This document shows positions 7,968 through 17,139 of a DNA stretch of 26,221 nt, piece after piece; positions within the stretch are counted from its first letter, which is position 1, and every line of letters starts with the position of its first letter. The stretch is from Gemmatimonadota bacterium (lineage in GTDB: Bacteria > JBHIER01 > G020348925). The position numbers were made by a program, and so were the translations under genes. The stretch is from contig CP070758.1 in the NCBI GenBank assembly GCA_020348925.1, positions 3,624,218 through 3,650,438 on the forward strand, in the 5' to 3' direction. Below the pieces are notes generated by a model. It was given only the letters and a program-made list of their open reading frames with translations, was not told where the DNA came from and did no database searches.

Positions 7968-8897
7968 ATGAATATTCTTGTGACTGGAGGAGCCGGATTC
8001 ATCGGTTCCCACGTTGTTGATGCCTATTTGGACCAAGGATACCGGGTATCCGTTCTCGACGATCTCTCTCATGGAAAGAGAGAACACCTGCCGTCTCAGG
8101 TTCCTCTCTACGTGGTGGATATGTGTCGACCTGAGGTGGAGGACGTGTTCGCTCAGGTGCGGCCCGACGTCTTGAACCACCATGCGGCCCAGATTGATGT
8201 ACGAAAATCGGTGGCTGATCCTGTGGATGATGCCCGGGTGAATATCCTGGGATCGTTAAACCTCTTTCAGCTGTGCGTAAAATTTGGTGTCCACAAAGTA
8301 ATTTTCGCCTCGACCGGTGGAGCCATTTACGGCGAACAGGATTCATTTCCGGCTACTGAGGATCATCCGAAGAGACCCATATCCCCCTACGGCGTGGCGA
8401 AGCTCTCGGTCGAAACGTACCTTCATTTTTTCAGAGTCGTTCACGACCTCAGCTCAGTCTGTCTGCGGTATGCGAATGTGTACGGACCCCGACAGGATCC
8501 TTTGGGTGAGGCCGGTGTGGTGGCCATCTTTTCTCGCAGGTTTCTGCAGAACGAAGGGCCGATCATCAATGGGGACGGGACGCAGACACGCGATTATGTG
8601 TACGTCGAAGATGTCGCGCAGGCGAACCTTTTGGCTCTGAAGCAGGAGACGTCCGACATATTCAATATCGGAACCGGTACAGAGACGGATGTGAATACGA
8701 TCTGCAATATGCTCTGGAAACTTACTGGTGCTGATACGGAACCGACTCATGGCCCTGCCTGTCCCGGCGAGCAGCTTCGAAGTGTTATTGATGCCGCGAA
8801 AGCAGAGCGATCCCTCGGGTGGAGATCAAAGATCTCGCTTGAAGAGGGACTCAGGAGGACGGTGCACTTTTTCAGAAACCTTCACGAAAAAAGTTAA
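7968..8897 (+). CDS. NAD-dependent epimerase/dehydratase, GalE-type (UDP-sugar 4-epimerase)
   Basis: A 309-residue extended short-chain dehydrogenase. The NAD-binding motif TGGAGFIGSH is at residues 6-15, the active-site Ser/Thr lies in FASTGGAIYG (residues 113-122), and the catalytic Tyr141 and Lys145 are in SPYGVAK. RYANVYGPRQDP and GDGTQTRDYVYVEDVA are the substrate-side motifs of UDP-glucose or UDP-N-acetylglucosamine 4-epimerases. Length (309) matches the short bacterial and archaeal GalE type. The ATG start has GAGGAGG close upstream. The exact sugar cannot be read; it would supply galactose-type sugars for the envelope or glycoproteins. It lies 73 bases after the DUF4837-like gene, on the same strand, and its stop codon is followed at once by a promoter. 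Confidence 0.88.
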   Translation: MNILVTGGAGFIGSHVVDAYLDQGYRVSVLDDLSHGKREHLPSQVPLYVVDMCRPEVEDVFAQVRPDVLNHHAAQIDVRKSVADPVDDARVNILGSLNLFQLCVKFGVHKVIFASTGGAIYGEQDSFPATEDHPKRPISPYGVAKLSVETYLHFFRVVHDLSSVCLRYANVYGPRQDPLGEAGVVAIFSRRFLQNEGPIINGDGTQTRDYVYVEDVAQANLLALKQETSDIFNIGTGTETDVNTICNMLWKLTGADTEPTHGPACPGEQLRSVIDAAKAERSLGWRSKISLEEGLRRTVHFFRNLHEKS

Positions 8898-8905
8898 AAA
8901 AGTAC

Positions 8906-8934
8906 TTGACAATATTGTATCTTGGATGTATAAT
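8906..8934 (+). promoter_or_regulatory. Perfect-consensus sigma70 promoter
   Basis: TTGACA (8906-8911) and TATAAT (8929-8934) are both exact consensus, with a 17-base spacer. Transcription would start near 8941. It begins 9 bases after the epimerase stop and points toward the secreted-protein pair at 9277-17024, 340 bases downstream, so it either drives those genes through a long leader or makes a short RNA. Confidence 0.75.
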
Positions 8935-9276
8935 TGTGTAGTTTAGGGCAGTAAGAGATGAGAACTATGGGGGAGGATGTTGCCTTTTTTAAACATTCTT
9001 CTCAAAACGAGGGACGAGAGAGGGATAATTGCGGGAGCCAAAGAGAAGGAGTGTATACGCATGTCTCTCTTTTTTTATGAGTTATATTTGATTTGTCATT
9101 TTTGAGGGATAACTTATGTAATGAGAAAGAGATATGTCCGTGAATGCCTTCGGTGACGTCTGAATATTTTTATGCATATATGTAATTTTTTTATTGCGTT
9201 AGGAACATTTATTTATTATTATTGCGACAAGTATAGCCCATCTCTGGGTAAGGATTACATTTTTTAATGACTTGGA
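8935..9276 (+). promoter_or_regulatory. Long leader region, possible short RNA or attenuator
   Basis: This gap has no convincing gene. About 130 bases after the predicted start, an imperfect hairpin (AGAGA / TCTCT, 9042-9068) is followed by a run of Ts to 9076, so a transcript of roughly 136 bases could end there. A longer-range pairing of AGAGAG (9017-9022) with CTCTCT (9065-9070) competes with it. A second, weak promoter (TTGCGT 9194-9199, TATTAT 9217-9222, 17-base spacer) lies 55 bases before the next gene. I see no known riboswitch. Confidence 0.3.
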
Positions 9277-11277
9277 ATGAATAAGAGAACGGAGCGATAT
9301 ACTGTGCGATATACATTCCTGATGTGCGCTCTTGTTTTGTTTTTTATCAATACGGTTCACACCCAACCCGACATCGATCCTTCGGAATTGAGTCATGACT
9401 TCGGTCCTGTAGGTATCGGACTCTCCTCTGATTGGGGGCTCTATGTCGCGAACAGAGGTGATGAATCATTGGTCATCCATTCGGCGACGTTTGCTCTGCC
9501 CGAGTTCACCATTGACCAGCCCACATTTCCCAGAACAATCGCTCCGGGTGGGAGCCTCGAGGTTTCCGTTCTCTTTCAACCCTCTCTTGTCGGGATATAT
9601 TCTGATACGCTGTCCGTCATGAGCACTGATCCTGACGAGGCGGAGGTGCGCATTCATGTGATCGGGGAGGGTGTCCCTGTGGTGAACGTAACCGTACCGG
9701 ACACGTCGGTTCCAGCGGGTTCTCATCTCGTCTTGCCCATCGTCGTCGATGATGTATCAGGATTGAACATTACCTCGGCCGAGATGAGGTTGGTCTTCGA
9801 TAAAAGGATACTGGGAGCGCGGGGTGCCTCGAACGTCGGGACTATTGCCGAGTTTTGGGATCTCCAGGTTGATACCGATGAGGATCAGATCTGGGTTCAC
9901 ATGTCCGGAGCCGTGCCACCTGCACCTGCACCACCGCTCGGTGGTCATGGAATTTTGGTCTTTATCGATTTCCAGGTGTTCCATGATGCCACACCAGGCC
10001 AATCGACACCCGTCGTCATGGGCGATATGGTCTTCAACGAGGGGGTTCCGGTGGCACTTCCCCATGACGGCTCGGTCACGGTGGCCGCCTACACTCTTTC
10101 CGGAAGAGTCAGTTATTACAAACATCAGACTCCGGTGAATGGTGTGCTCCTGACGCTTGAGGGGGGAGTGGAGGACAGCGTCTGGAGTGATGATGAGGGT
10201 TTGTATCAATTCGACGATATTCCCGGCGGGCGCGATTATACAGTGACCCCTTCGAAATCTGGGGGTGTGCGCACCGCCATCAATTCTTACGATGCGGCCC
10301 TCGTGCTACGATACATTGTCGATCAGCAGGAGTTGGATTCGCTCCAGCTTGTAGCCGCAGACGTGACAGGATCGCAGATCACGTCGTACGATGTGTCCCA
10401 TATTCTACGGTTTCGAGTGGGGATAATTGATGCCTTTCCCATTGGCAAGGAGTGGCTCTTCATCCCCCAAGCTCGGGATTATGGTTTTCTCGCTTCCGAT
10501 TTGCAGGGTCAGAATTACACCGCCCTCGTGTACGGCGACGTGAGTGGAAATTGGAGCGGAGCCGGCGCGGGGAAAGAGGTTGTTCGTTCTCCTCAGCCGC
10601 GAATCGTTGTTCCCGAAGACATTGCAGTTGTTCCGGGAGACCCTGTCACGATGCCAGTGCTGTTGGAAGGAGCCGACGGGATCATCTCGGCTGATATTCA
10701 ATTGAAGTACGATAGTGCATTGCTCGATCTTGTTGGCGTCGAAAGGACACCGTTTACCTCCGCCTTTATGATTCAGTACCGTGACCAGAGGGGCCGCGTG
10801 GATATCGCGTTGGCAGGAGCCGAACATCTTGAGGGTGGAGGAACGCTTGTGCGTCTGACATTTCTGGTCTCGCCTGCGGCAACCGCTGTCGCAACTCTCT
10901 CTTTCGAAATTTCGGGGATCGTCAATGAGGATATCGTTGCGGCCGATCATGTCACAGGGCTCTTCATGCTACCCGAATCTTCTGTTCCCGAGCAGCACAG
11001 TCTTTCTCACAACTATCCGAACCCATTCAACGCGACGACGAAAATTGGGTATGCCTTGGCAAACATCGATCCGAGAACAAATGTGAGCCTCATAATTTAT
11101 AATGTCTTAGGGCAGGATGTTCGAACATTGGTGGATGAGTTGCAGCAACCAGGCTATTACAACGTCCTCTGGGATGGGAGGGATGACCAAGGGCGTGAGG
11201 TACACAGCGGTGTGTATTACTGTCAACTGAGAACCGGAAGTTTTACAGCGACACGCAAAGTTCTCTTACTCCGTTGA
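9277..11277 (+). CDS. Secreted ASH-cohesin-dockerin-cohesin protein with C-terminal sorting tail
   Basis: A 666-residue exported protein. Order: signal peptide (1-29, YTFLMCALVLFFINTVHTQ); one ASH/Hydin-like beta-sandwich (31-132, with SHDFGPVGIG and STDPDEA); a cohesin-like domain (134-270); a carboxypeptidase-regulatory-like fold (272-328, starting YTLSGRV); a dockerin-like pair of helices (329-385, NSYDAALVLRYIV and TSYDVSHILRFRVG); a second cohesin-like domain (443-563); and a C-terminal tail with NYPNPFN ending RKVLLLR. Cohesin and dockerin bind each other in cellulosomes but also occur in non-cellulosomal surface proteins. The second dockerin loop (DVTGSQITSYD) is one residue short of the calcium-loop norm. 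ATG start; the ribosome site is weak. The paralogue at 11382 follows after 104 bases. No enzyme domain is present, so a structural or scaffold role is inferred. Confidence 0.8.
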   Translation: MNKRTERYTVRYTFLMCALVLFFINTVHTQPDIDPSELSHDFGPVGIGLSSDWGLYVANRGDESLVIHSATFALPEFTIDQPTFPRTIAPGGSLEVSVLFQPSLVGIYSDTLSVMSTDPDEAEVRIHVIGEGVPVVNVTVPDTSVPAGSHLVLPIVVDDVSGLNITSAEMRLVFDKRILGARGASNVGTIAEFWDLQVDTDEDQIWVHMSGAVPPAPAPPLGGHGILVFIDFQVFHDATPGQSTPVVMGDMVFNEGVPVALPHDGSVTVAAYTLSGRVSYYKHQTPVNGVLLTLEGGVEDSVWSDDEGLYQFDDIPGGRDYTVTPSKSGGVRTAINSYDAALVLRYIVDQQELDSLQLVAADVTGSQITSYDVSHILRFRVGIIDAFPIGKEWLFIPQARDYGFLASDLQGQNYTALVYGDVSGNWSGAGAGKEVVRSPQPRIVVPEDIAVVPGDPVTMPVLLEGADGIISADIQLKYDSALLDLVGVERTPFTSAFMIQYRDQRGRVDIALAGAEHLEGGGTLVRLTFLVSPAATAVATLSFEISGIVNEDIVAADHVTGLFMLPESSVPEQHSLSHNYPNPFNATTKIGYALANIDPRTNVSLIIYNVLGQDVRTLVDELQQPGYYNVLWDGRDDQGREVHSGVYYCQLRTGSFTATRKVLLLR

Positions 11278-11381
11278 GGATGACCTATGGGCAGAAAATT
11301 CTTTTGGGCACAAAGAGAGGTACTTCTGGACCTGATACATGATGGGATTATGATATCGGAATTGCACAAAGGAGGCCGGTT

Positions 11382-14300
11382 TTGAAGAGACGAATCCCGT
11401 TCTTTCTTCTGATCGTATTCGTTATGGGTATCTCTTTCAACTCGGCCGATGCTCAAATTGATTCGCTCATTGTGCGAGACGGAGCTGGTGACCCGGGCAG
11501 TACGGGCAATATTGTATCCGTTGATTTAAAGAACAGTGTTGGCGTTGGCAAGATGCAGTTTACGCTGAACTACAACACGAGCCTTCTGACAGTCACCGAT
11601 GTATTGTCCACAGGCCGAACGAGCTCAATGGGAATTTTTAACTGGTCGGAATCGATCCCTGGCCAGATCACGGTTTTGATTTGGGATTTTGAGGGGGACA
11701 CGATAGCCGCAGGTACGGGCTCAATAACCAACGTTCGTTTTACCGTGCATTCCGGGGTTCATTATACCGATGTCCCGTTGACCCTTTCCGGCCTCATTGT
11801 GTACGATTCGGAGGGTGGGATCATACCGACGACGGCCGTGAGCGGTGTCTTCACTGTGACCGAACCGGATATTTCCATCCCTGTGACCCACCATGATTAT
11901 GGTCAAATTGTGGTGGGCAACGAATCTATCTGGAATATGACCGTGACCAATATCGGGACGAAAAATTTGACCATCAATTATATCACGTCCTCCAGTGGAG
12001 ATTTCGTTGTGGGTGCCGTGTATCCGCAATCCTTACCACCGGACAGCAGCCTTTCCGTGAACCTGACTTTTCGGCCGGCCAGTCCTGGGTTGAAGTCCGC
12101 CAATGTTTACATTGTCAGCGACGATCCGGATGAAAACCTTTCGACCATCACACTCTCAGGATCCGGCATTGCACCTGATATCTCCGTCTCTGCCACGAGT
12201 CACGATTTCGGAAGTGTCATGGGCTACGACACGGAAACCTGGGTCGTGACGATCTCCAATCTGGGGAGCTCGGCGACGTTGACCATCGATGATATTGCCT
12301 CGAATCATTCGGATTTCGAGGTGTTGGATCCCAGCTTTCCCCGCTTTGTGCCCGTTGACGGGAGCTTGGATGTCACTGTGAGTTTCACCCCCTCCCAGTT
12401 GGGTCTGATCTCTGGAACGGTGACGATTTTCAGCAATGATCCTGACGAAGGGGTTTTGCCCCTTTCTGTGACAGGAACCGGTTACTATCCGCCAGCAACA
12501 CTCTCGGTGGTCGGCGGTTCCGGCCAAGAGGACAGCCAGGGGAATATCGTGCCCATCGCCTTGGGAAATGATATGGCAGTGGCCTTAGTCCAGTTTACAC
12601 TGAATTATCCTGCCAGCCTGCTGACCATTACCGATGTCGAGCGCACATCTCGCGTCAGCAGTATGAGCTACTTTAACTGGTCAGAGATAAGTCCGGGAGT
12701 TGTCGATGTCCTTTTAGCGAGCACGACCGGCTCAATTATCGGTCCTGGGACCGGGCCTGTCGTCGAAACCGTTTTTGATGTCGATCCCGGAGCTCTTCCC
12801 GGCGCTGTTCCCCTTGTCCTCTCCGATGTCGTCTTTATGGATATGAGCACGAACCAAATACCGCCCCAATCGTTGGATGAATTCTTTACTATTTTGCCAG
12901 GACCGGATATTGATGTGGCTGTGGACAGCCTCTTTTTCGGAGATGTTCTCGTGGGTGATTCTCTCGGACGTGCACTGCGGATCTACAACCGGGGGACACT
13001 CCAATTGACCCTGAACGCCATAACCGTTGCGCCGAATCAATTCGGAACTCAATTTCCGCCGTTTCCACAGGTCATCGCGTCCGGGGACAGTCTCACCGGA
13101 ATTCTGACGTTCAAACCGACAGCAACCGGTCTTCTCGGCGGCACGGCTACGGTTCATTGTGATGATCCGAACGAAGGGCAGAAACAGATCGTTTTGTTCG
13201 GAAGAGGTGTCCTGCCGGACATTGACGTTTCGTCCCTGAGTGTCAATTTTGGGGAAGTGTGGGTTGCGGACACGGCCCGGACTCTGTTGTCACTGTTCAA
13301 CACCGGCACGGCCGATTTGACGATTCAATCTGTTTTTGCTTCACCCATTCAATTCGAAGTGGCAACCGATCCCATGCCCTTTGTGCTGCATGAAGGGGAA
13401 ACGCTGGAGGCGATGCTTTCGTTTCATCCGATTGCTGTTGGATTGTTGAGCGGTACGGTGACCATTGAAAGTGACGATCCTGACGAGGGGACGTTGATTA
13501 TTGACGTGAGCGGTGTGGGGATCGATCCGGAGATAAACCTCTCAGCCACGAGTCACGGGTACGGAGAAGTGCTCTTGGGTGAATACAGGGACTGGATGAT
13601 CGTTATCGAAAATCTCGGATTGACCGATCTTGTGGTTTATGCCGTGGATTCCGACCATTCTGATTTCTCCCTCGTGGGATCAATCCTGCCTGATACTATC
13701 CCGGCAGGGGAGAATGGCTCTGTGACAGTGCGCTTTGCTCCCTCGGGAGTCGGTTTGAGAGCCGGAATCCTGTCACTGTTCAGCAATGATCGGGATGAAT
13801 CACCACTACTGGTGAGTGTTGTGGGAACCGGAGTCGTCCCTGATATACACCTGTCTGCAACGACGCATGATTTTGGCGATGTTGTCGTCAACGCCTTTGC
13901 CGAGTGGGTTTTTACCGCGTATAATCTTGACGACGGAGACCTCATTGTGAGTGCCGTGACGACGAGCAACAGCGATTTTTCAATCATGAGCCCTCTCTTT
14001 CCCGACACGGTTCGAGCCGGCGATTCGCTCTCGGTCACCGTCAGATTCCAACCGTCCAAAACAGGACCCATATCCGGGATATTGAAGCTCATGTCCAATG
14101 ATCCGGACGAGTCTCAGCTGTCCGTCTCTGTGGGAGGGAACGGCGTTGTGCCTGACATAGCCATATCCGCTACGAATCATTATTTCGGTCTCGGTGTGCT
14201 GTGCGACACGCTGACGTGGGAGCTGCTTCTGCTGAACGTGGGCACAGCGGCCATGACGGTGGACACAGTCTACGCCGATACCTCCGATTATGTCGCTCTC

Positions 14301-17024
14301 GATCCTCTCTTTCCCCAGGTGGTACCGCCGGGTGACACCTTGACCCTTACGATAGGATTTGTGCCTTCCAATCTCGGTTCAATCATAGGAACCATGTTTA
14401 TCCGTTCCGATGATCCTGATGAGGCTATCCTGAGCGTTTCGTTGAGCGCCATATGTGTCGCTCCTGATATACTTCTCTCGGAAGACTACTGTGACTTCGG
14501 ACCCGTCGTGATCGGCCGGTCAGGGGAGCGAACGGTGAAAGTGACCAATGTGGGGACGTGGAATCTGAATGTCGATACCATTTATACGAGTTCTTCACAG
14601 TTCGAATTCAGCTCACTCGCCTTTCCGCAGACGATTTTGCCGATGGAGAACATATCGATCCCTCTGTCGTTTCATCCCATGGTTCAGGGGCGGACAGCGG
14701 CCAGCTTGACCAATGTGAGCGACGATTGCGATGAATCGGTGCTGAATATCATGCTCTACGGGACGGGCTACTATGTGATTGTGGAATTTCCCGATTCATC
14801 GGCCATGCCGGGTCAGGAGATTTCGATCCCGGTGTTGGTCGAAGATGTGACGGATTTGGACGTCTTTTCCCTTGAGATGAGCGTCTCTTTCGACAATACT
14901 CTCCTTACGGCCCTGAGGGCGTTTTCGGGTGGAACCATTGCCCAGGGCTGGGGATCACCGACGTACAGTATCACTTCGGGAGGAATTGATATTGAGATGT
15001 CCGGTGTGACACCGCTGTCCGGACATGGTCCGCTCGTCTATATCACCTTCGCCGTCGATACCACCCATTCCGTGGGCGATTCATCGGTGCTCCACTTCGA
15101 GGACTTCCGGTTCAACGACGGTGCGCCGGCCGTTGACACCCTGGATGGCATCTTCTTCATCAATCGTCCGCCGAAGTTCGATCCCGTTGATGACAAAACG
15201 GCCCACGAGGGACTTTCCCTCGTCTTTGAGGTCACAGCTTCGGATCCTGACCGCGATCCACTGACGTTTTCGGCGGCGAATGTGCCCGCGGGAGCAACGT
15301 TCGATGCGGAAACCCAGACGTTTCGCTGGACACCCAATTTCGGTGATATCGGGATCTATCCTGACATCACCTTTTACGTTTCCGACGGTCAATTCGCTGA
15401 TACGACAACGACAACCATCACAGTGGAACACACCATTCGTGTCGTGGTTGCTGATACGACACGACCGGCGGGGGTTGTTTTCGGCCTGCCCATCGTCCTT
15501 TTGGATACGGTGCGGACCGAGGATTCGGTCTTTTCAGTCGATTTGACGCTGACCTACGATTCCGATGTGCTGACCGCCCTCGGCGTCACAATCGATGAAA
15601 CCATGACGCAACCCTGGGGGCCCCTGGCGTATCATATCACTGAGGGTCAAATAGATTTCGGTATTGTTGGAAGTCTCTCGCCTCTGAGAGGAGCAGGCAC
15701 CTTACTCTATATCAATTTCGCTGTCTCGTCCCGCGTTGTGCCCGGGGACTCCAGCGATCTCGTCTTGACGCAATTTCAGTTCAATGACGGCGATCCAGCG
15801 GCCTTTACGATTCCGGGTGTTCTGAAAATTCCACTCTATTCCATCAGTGGAGCGGTTCGATATTATATGGAGCACAGTCCGGGGTTGCCCATTGATAGCG
15901 TGCTTTTGAGTATCACCGGTTCCGCCGCGCTTAACGAATTCACCGATGAGGGTGGAGGCTATCACTTTGGGAATTTGGTTGGCGGATTAGGGTATGCGGT
16001 CAGGCCATCCAAGGAAGGTGACCGTCATGACGCTGTTACAGCTTTTGACGCGTCGATGGTGACACGGTCCATTGTCGGCTTGGAAACGCTCGCTGAAGAT
16101 CAGCGGATTGCGGCGGATGTTACGGGAAATGGGACTATCAGTGCCTTGGACGCCTCTCAGATCCTTCGGTTCGTGGTCGGCATCGTTTTTGATTTCGGCA
16201 TCGGAAGGGATTGGACCTTTCGGCCGGAGCGAATCGATTTTCCGGTTCTCGATGCCGATTATACGGACCAGGACTTTAAAGGGATCCTGTTTGGGGATGT
16301 CAGTGGGAACTGGGGCGAATTGGGGGGGCTGAAGGGAGTGCCTCAACAACCCGACCGAATTAAAGTGTCCCATGTGAAGGGTACACCGGGTGAGATTCTC
16401 CGCGTGCCCGTTGTTCTTGTGAATCCTGAAAATGTCCTCGCCGCCGATTTCGATCTGACGTACGATCCGGATTTTATCACGGCGCTGTATGCCATAACGA
16501 CAGATCTGACGTCAGAATTTCTGCTCGAATTCAAAGTGACCGAGGGGCGCATGCGGATTGCGATGGCCGGTACAAAACCGATTGATAAGGGCGGCGAATG
16601 TATTGAGATCGCCGTGCAGGTATCTCCGCGCGCGCAACCGGGCGATGCCTGTCCCTTCGAATTGAAGGCGCGATTGAACGAGACACACTTGCCCTCGCTC
16701 ACGGGCAGAGTGACGGCGTCTGCCGCGCCTCCGAGGGAATATGCGCTCTCCCAGAACTATCCCAATCCGTTCAACCTGACGACGAGTATTCAATATGCGG
16801 TTGCCGGTGATGAAGCCAAGACGCAGCACGTCACTTTGAAAATCTTCAACGCGCTCGGTCAAAAGATCAGAACGTTGGTGGATGAAGGCAGGGAAGCGGG
16901 GTACTATACCGTGATTTGGGACGGGAGAGATGTGTACGGCAACGAAATTGCCAGCGGCCTGTACTTCTACCGTCTTGAAGTCGGAGCGTATTGTGCCACG
17001 AAGAGAATGATTCTCATGAAGTAA
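11382..17024 (+). CDS. Giant secreted protein: 8 ASH repeats, 5 cohesin-like domains, dockerin, sorting tail
   Basis: An 1880-residue paralogue of the preceding protein. Order by residue: signal peptide (1-25); cohesin-like 1 (26-160); ASH repeats 1-2 (161-370); cohesin-like 2 (371-505); ASH repeats 3-8 (507-1130), each opening PDI or PEI with SATSHDFG-type motifs and closing with SDDPDE-type motifs; cohesin-like 3 (1131-1260); a cadherin/Ig-like domain (1262-1349, RPPKFDPVDDKTAHEG); cohesin-like 4 (1350-1485); a regulatory-like fold and dockerin (1486-1605, ADVTGNGTISALDASQILRF); cohesin-like 5 (1660-1780); and a tail with NYPNPFN ending KRMILMK. The start is TTG: AAAGGAGG lies 7 bases upstream, and the signal peptide begins exactly there. 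A terminator follows. No catalytic domain is seen, so it is probably a long surface or matrix scaffold. Confidence 0.85.
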   Translation: MKRRIPFFLLIVFVMGISFNSADAQIDSLIVRDGAGDPGSTGNIVSVDLKNSVGVGKMQFTLNYNTSLLTVTDVLSTGRTSSMGIFNWSESIPGQITVLIWDFEGDTIAAGTGSITNVRFTVHSGVHYTDVPLTLSGLIVYDSEGGIIPTTAVSGVFTVTEPDISIPVTHHDYGQIVVGNESIWNMTVTNIGTKNLTINYITSSSGDFVVGAVYPQSLPPDSSLSVNLTFRPASPGLKSANVYIVSDDPDENLSTITLSGSGIAPDISVSATSHDFGSVMGYDTETWVVTISNLGSSATLTIDDIASNHSDFEVLDPSFPRFVPVDGSLDVTVSFTPSQLGLISGTVTIFSNDPDEGVLPLSVTGTGYYPPATLSVVGGSGQEDSQGNIVPIALGNDMAVALVQFTLNYPASLLTITDVERTSRVSSMSYFNWSEISPGVVDVLLASTTGSIIGPGTGPVVETVFDVDPGALPGAVPLVLSDVVFMDMSTNQIPPQSLDEFFTILPGPDIDVAVDSLFFGDVLVGDSLGRALRIYNRGTLQLTLNAITVAPNQFGTQFPPFPQVIASGDSLTGILTFKPTATGLLGGTATVHCDDPNEGQKQIVLFGRGVLPDIDVSSLSVNFGEVWVADTARTLLSLFNTGTADLTIQSVFASPIQFEVATDPMPFVLHEGETLEAMLSFHPIAVGLLSGTVTIESDDPDEGTLIIDVSGVGIDPEINLSATSHGYGEVLLGEYRDWMIVIENLGLTDLVVYAVDSDHSDFSLVGSILPDTIPAGENGSVTVRFAPSGVGLRAGILSLFSNDRDESPLLVSVVGTGVVPDIHLSATTHDFGDVVVNAFAEWVFTAYNLDDGDLIVSAVTTSNSDFSIMSPLFPDTVRAGDSLSVTVRFQPSKTGPISGILKLMSNDPDESQLSVSVGGNGVVPDIAISATNHYFGLGVLCDTLTWELLLLNVGTAAMTVDTVYADTSDYVALDPLFPQVVPPGDTLTLTIGFVPSNLGSIIGTMFIRSDDPDEAILSVSLSAICVAPDILLSEDYCDFGPVVIGRSGERTVKVTNVGTWNLNVDTIYTSSSQFEFSSLAFPQTILPMENISIPLSFHPMVQGRTAASLTNVSDDCDESVLNIMLYGTGYYVIVEFPDSSAMPGQEISIPVLVEDVTDLDVFSLEMSVSFDNTLLTALRAFSGGTIAQGWGSPTYSITSGGIDIEMSGVTPLSGHGPLVYITFAVDTTHSVGDSSVLHFEDFRFNDGAPAVDTLDGIFFINRPPKFDPVDDKTAHEGLSLVFEVTASDPDRDPLTFSAANVPAGATFDAETQTFRWTPNFGDIGIYPDITFYVSDGQFADTTTTTITVEHTIRVVVADTTRPAGVVFGLPIVLLDTVRTEDSVFSVDLTLTYDSDVLTALGVTIDETMTQPWGPLAYHITEGQIDFGIVGSLSPLRGAGTLLYINFAVSSRVVPGDSSDLVLTQFQFNDGDPAAFTIPGVLKIPLYSISGAVRYYMEHSPGLPIDSVLLSITGSAALNEFTDEGGGYHFGNLVGGLGYAVRPSKEGDRHDAVTAFDASMVTRSIVGLETLAEDQRIAADVTGNGTISALDASQILRFVVGIVFDFGIGRDWTFRPERIDFPVLDADYTDQDFKGILFGDVSGNWGELGGLKGVPQQPDRIKVSHVKGTPGEILRVPVVLVNPENVLAADFDLTYDPDFITALYAITTDLTSEFLLEFKVTEGRMRIAMAGTKPIDKGGECIEIAVQVSPRAQPGDACPFELKARLNETHLPSLTGRVTASAAPPREYALSQNYPNPFNLTTSIQYAVAGDEAKTQHVTLKIFNALGQKIRTLVDEGREAGYYTVIWDGRDVYGNEIASGLYFYRLEVGAYCATKRMILMK
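11863..14770 (+). repeat. Protein-level array of eight ~104-residue ASH repeats
   Basis: Eight units start near 11863, 12172, 12901, 13211, 13524, 13834, 14148 and 14459, about 309-314 bases apart within each block. They are split 2+6 by a cohesin-like domain (12493-12900). Each has the theme PDI-x-[VIL]-S, DFG, N-x-G, then FP, SV-x-[VL]-x-F-x-P and SDDPDE. The repeats are diverged in DNA, so they are old duplications. Confidence 0.8.
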
Positions 17025-17052
17025 TGAACACGCTTTGTGTGTAGAGAGAGAG

Positions 17053-17087
17053 AACCGCTGCCGGTTGAGACCAGCAGCGGTTTTTTT
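17053..17087 (+). terminator. Intrinsic terminator after the giant ASH/cohesin gene
   Basis: A 13-bp stem with one mismatch (AACCGCTGCCGGT / ACCAGCAGCGGTT) and a TGAG loop runs into seven Ts. It starts 29 bases after the stop. On the minus strand the same hairpin is followed by TTCTCTCTCTCT, so it may also stop the converging protease transcript. Its CCGCT...AGCGG core resembles the terminator at 312-344. Confidence 0.88.
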
Positions 17088-17139
17088 GTCTGATATCAGG
17101 TGGAAAAAGTGTTGACGAATTCATGAGCACACAAAAAAA

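Noticed and set aside
8958-9080. A 40-codon frame in the leader after the consensus promoter
   Set aside because: The ATG has no clear ribosome site, and the frame runs through the T-run at the putative terminator; composition looks random.
9277-17024. A cellulosome scaffoldin locus
   Set aside because: Cohesin- and dockerin-like modules are present, but no carbohydrate-binding module or glycoside hydrolase is seen in the window.
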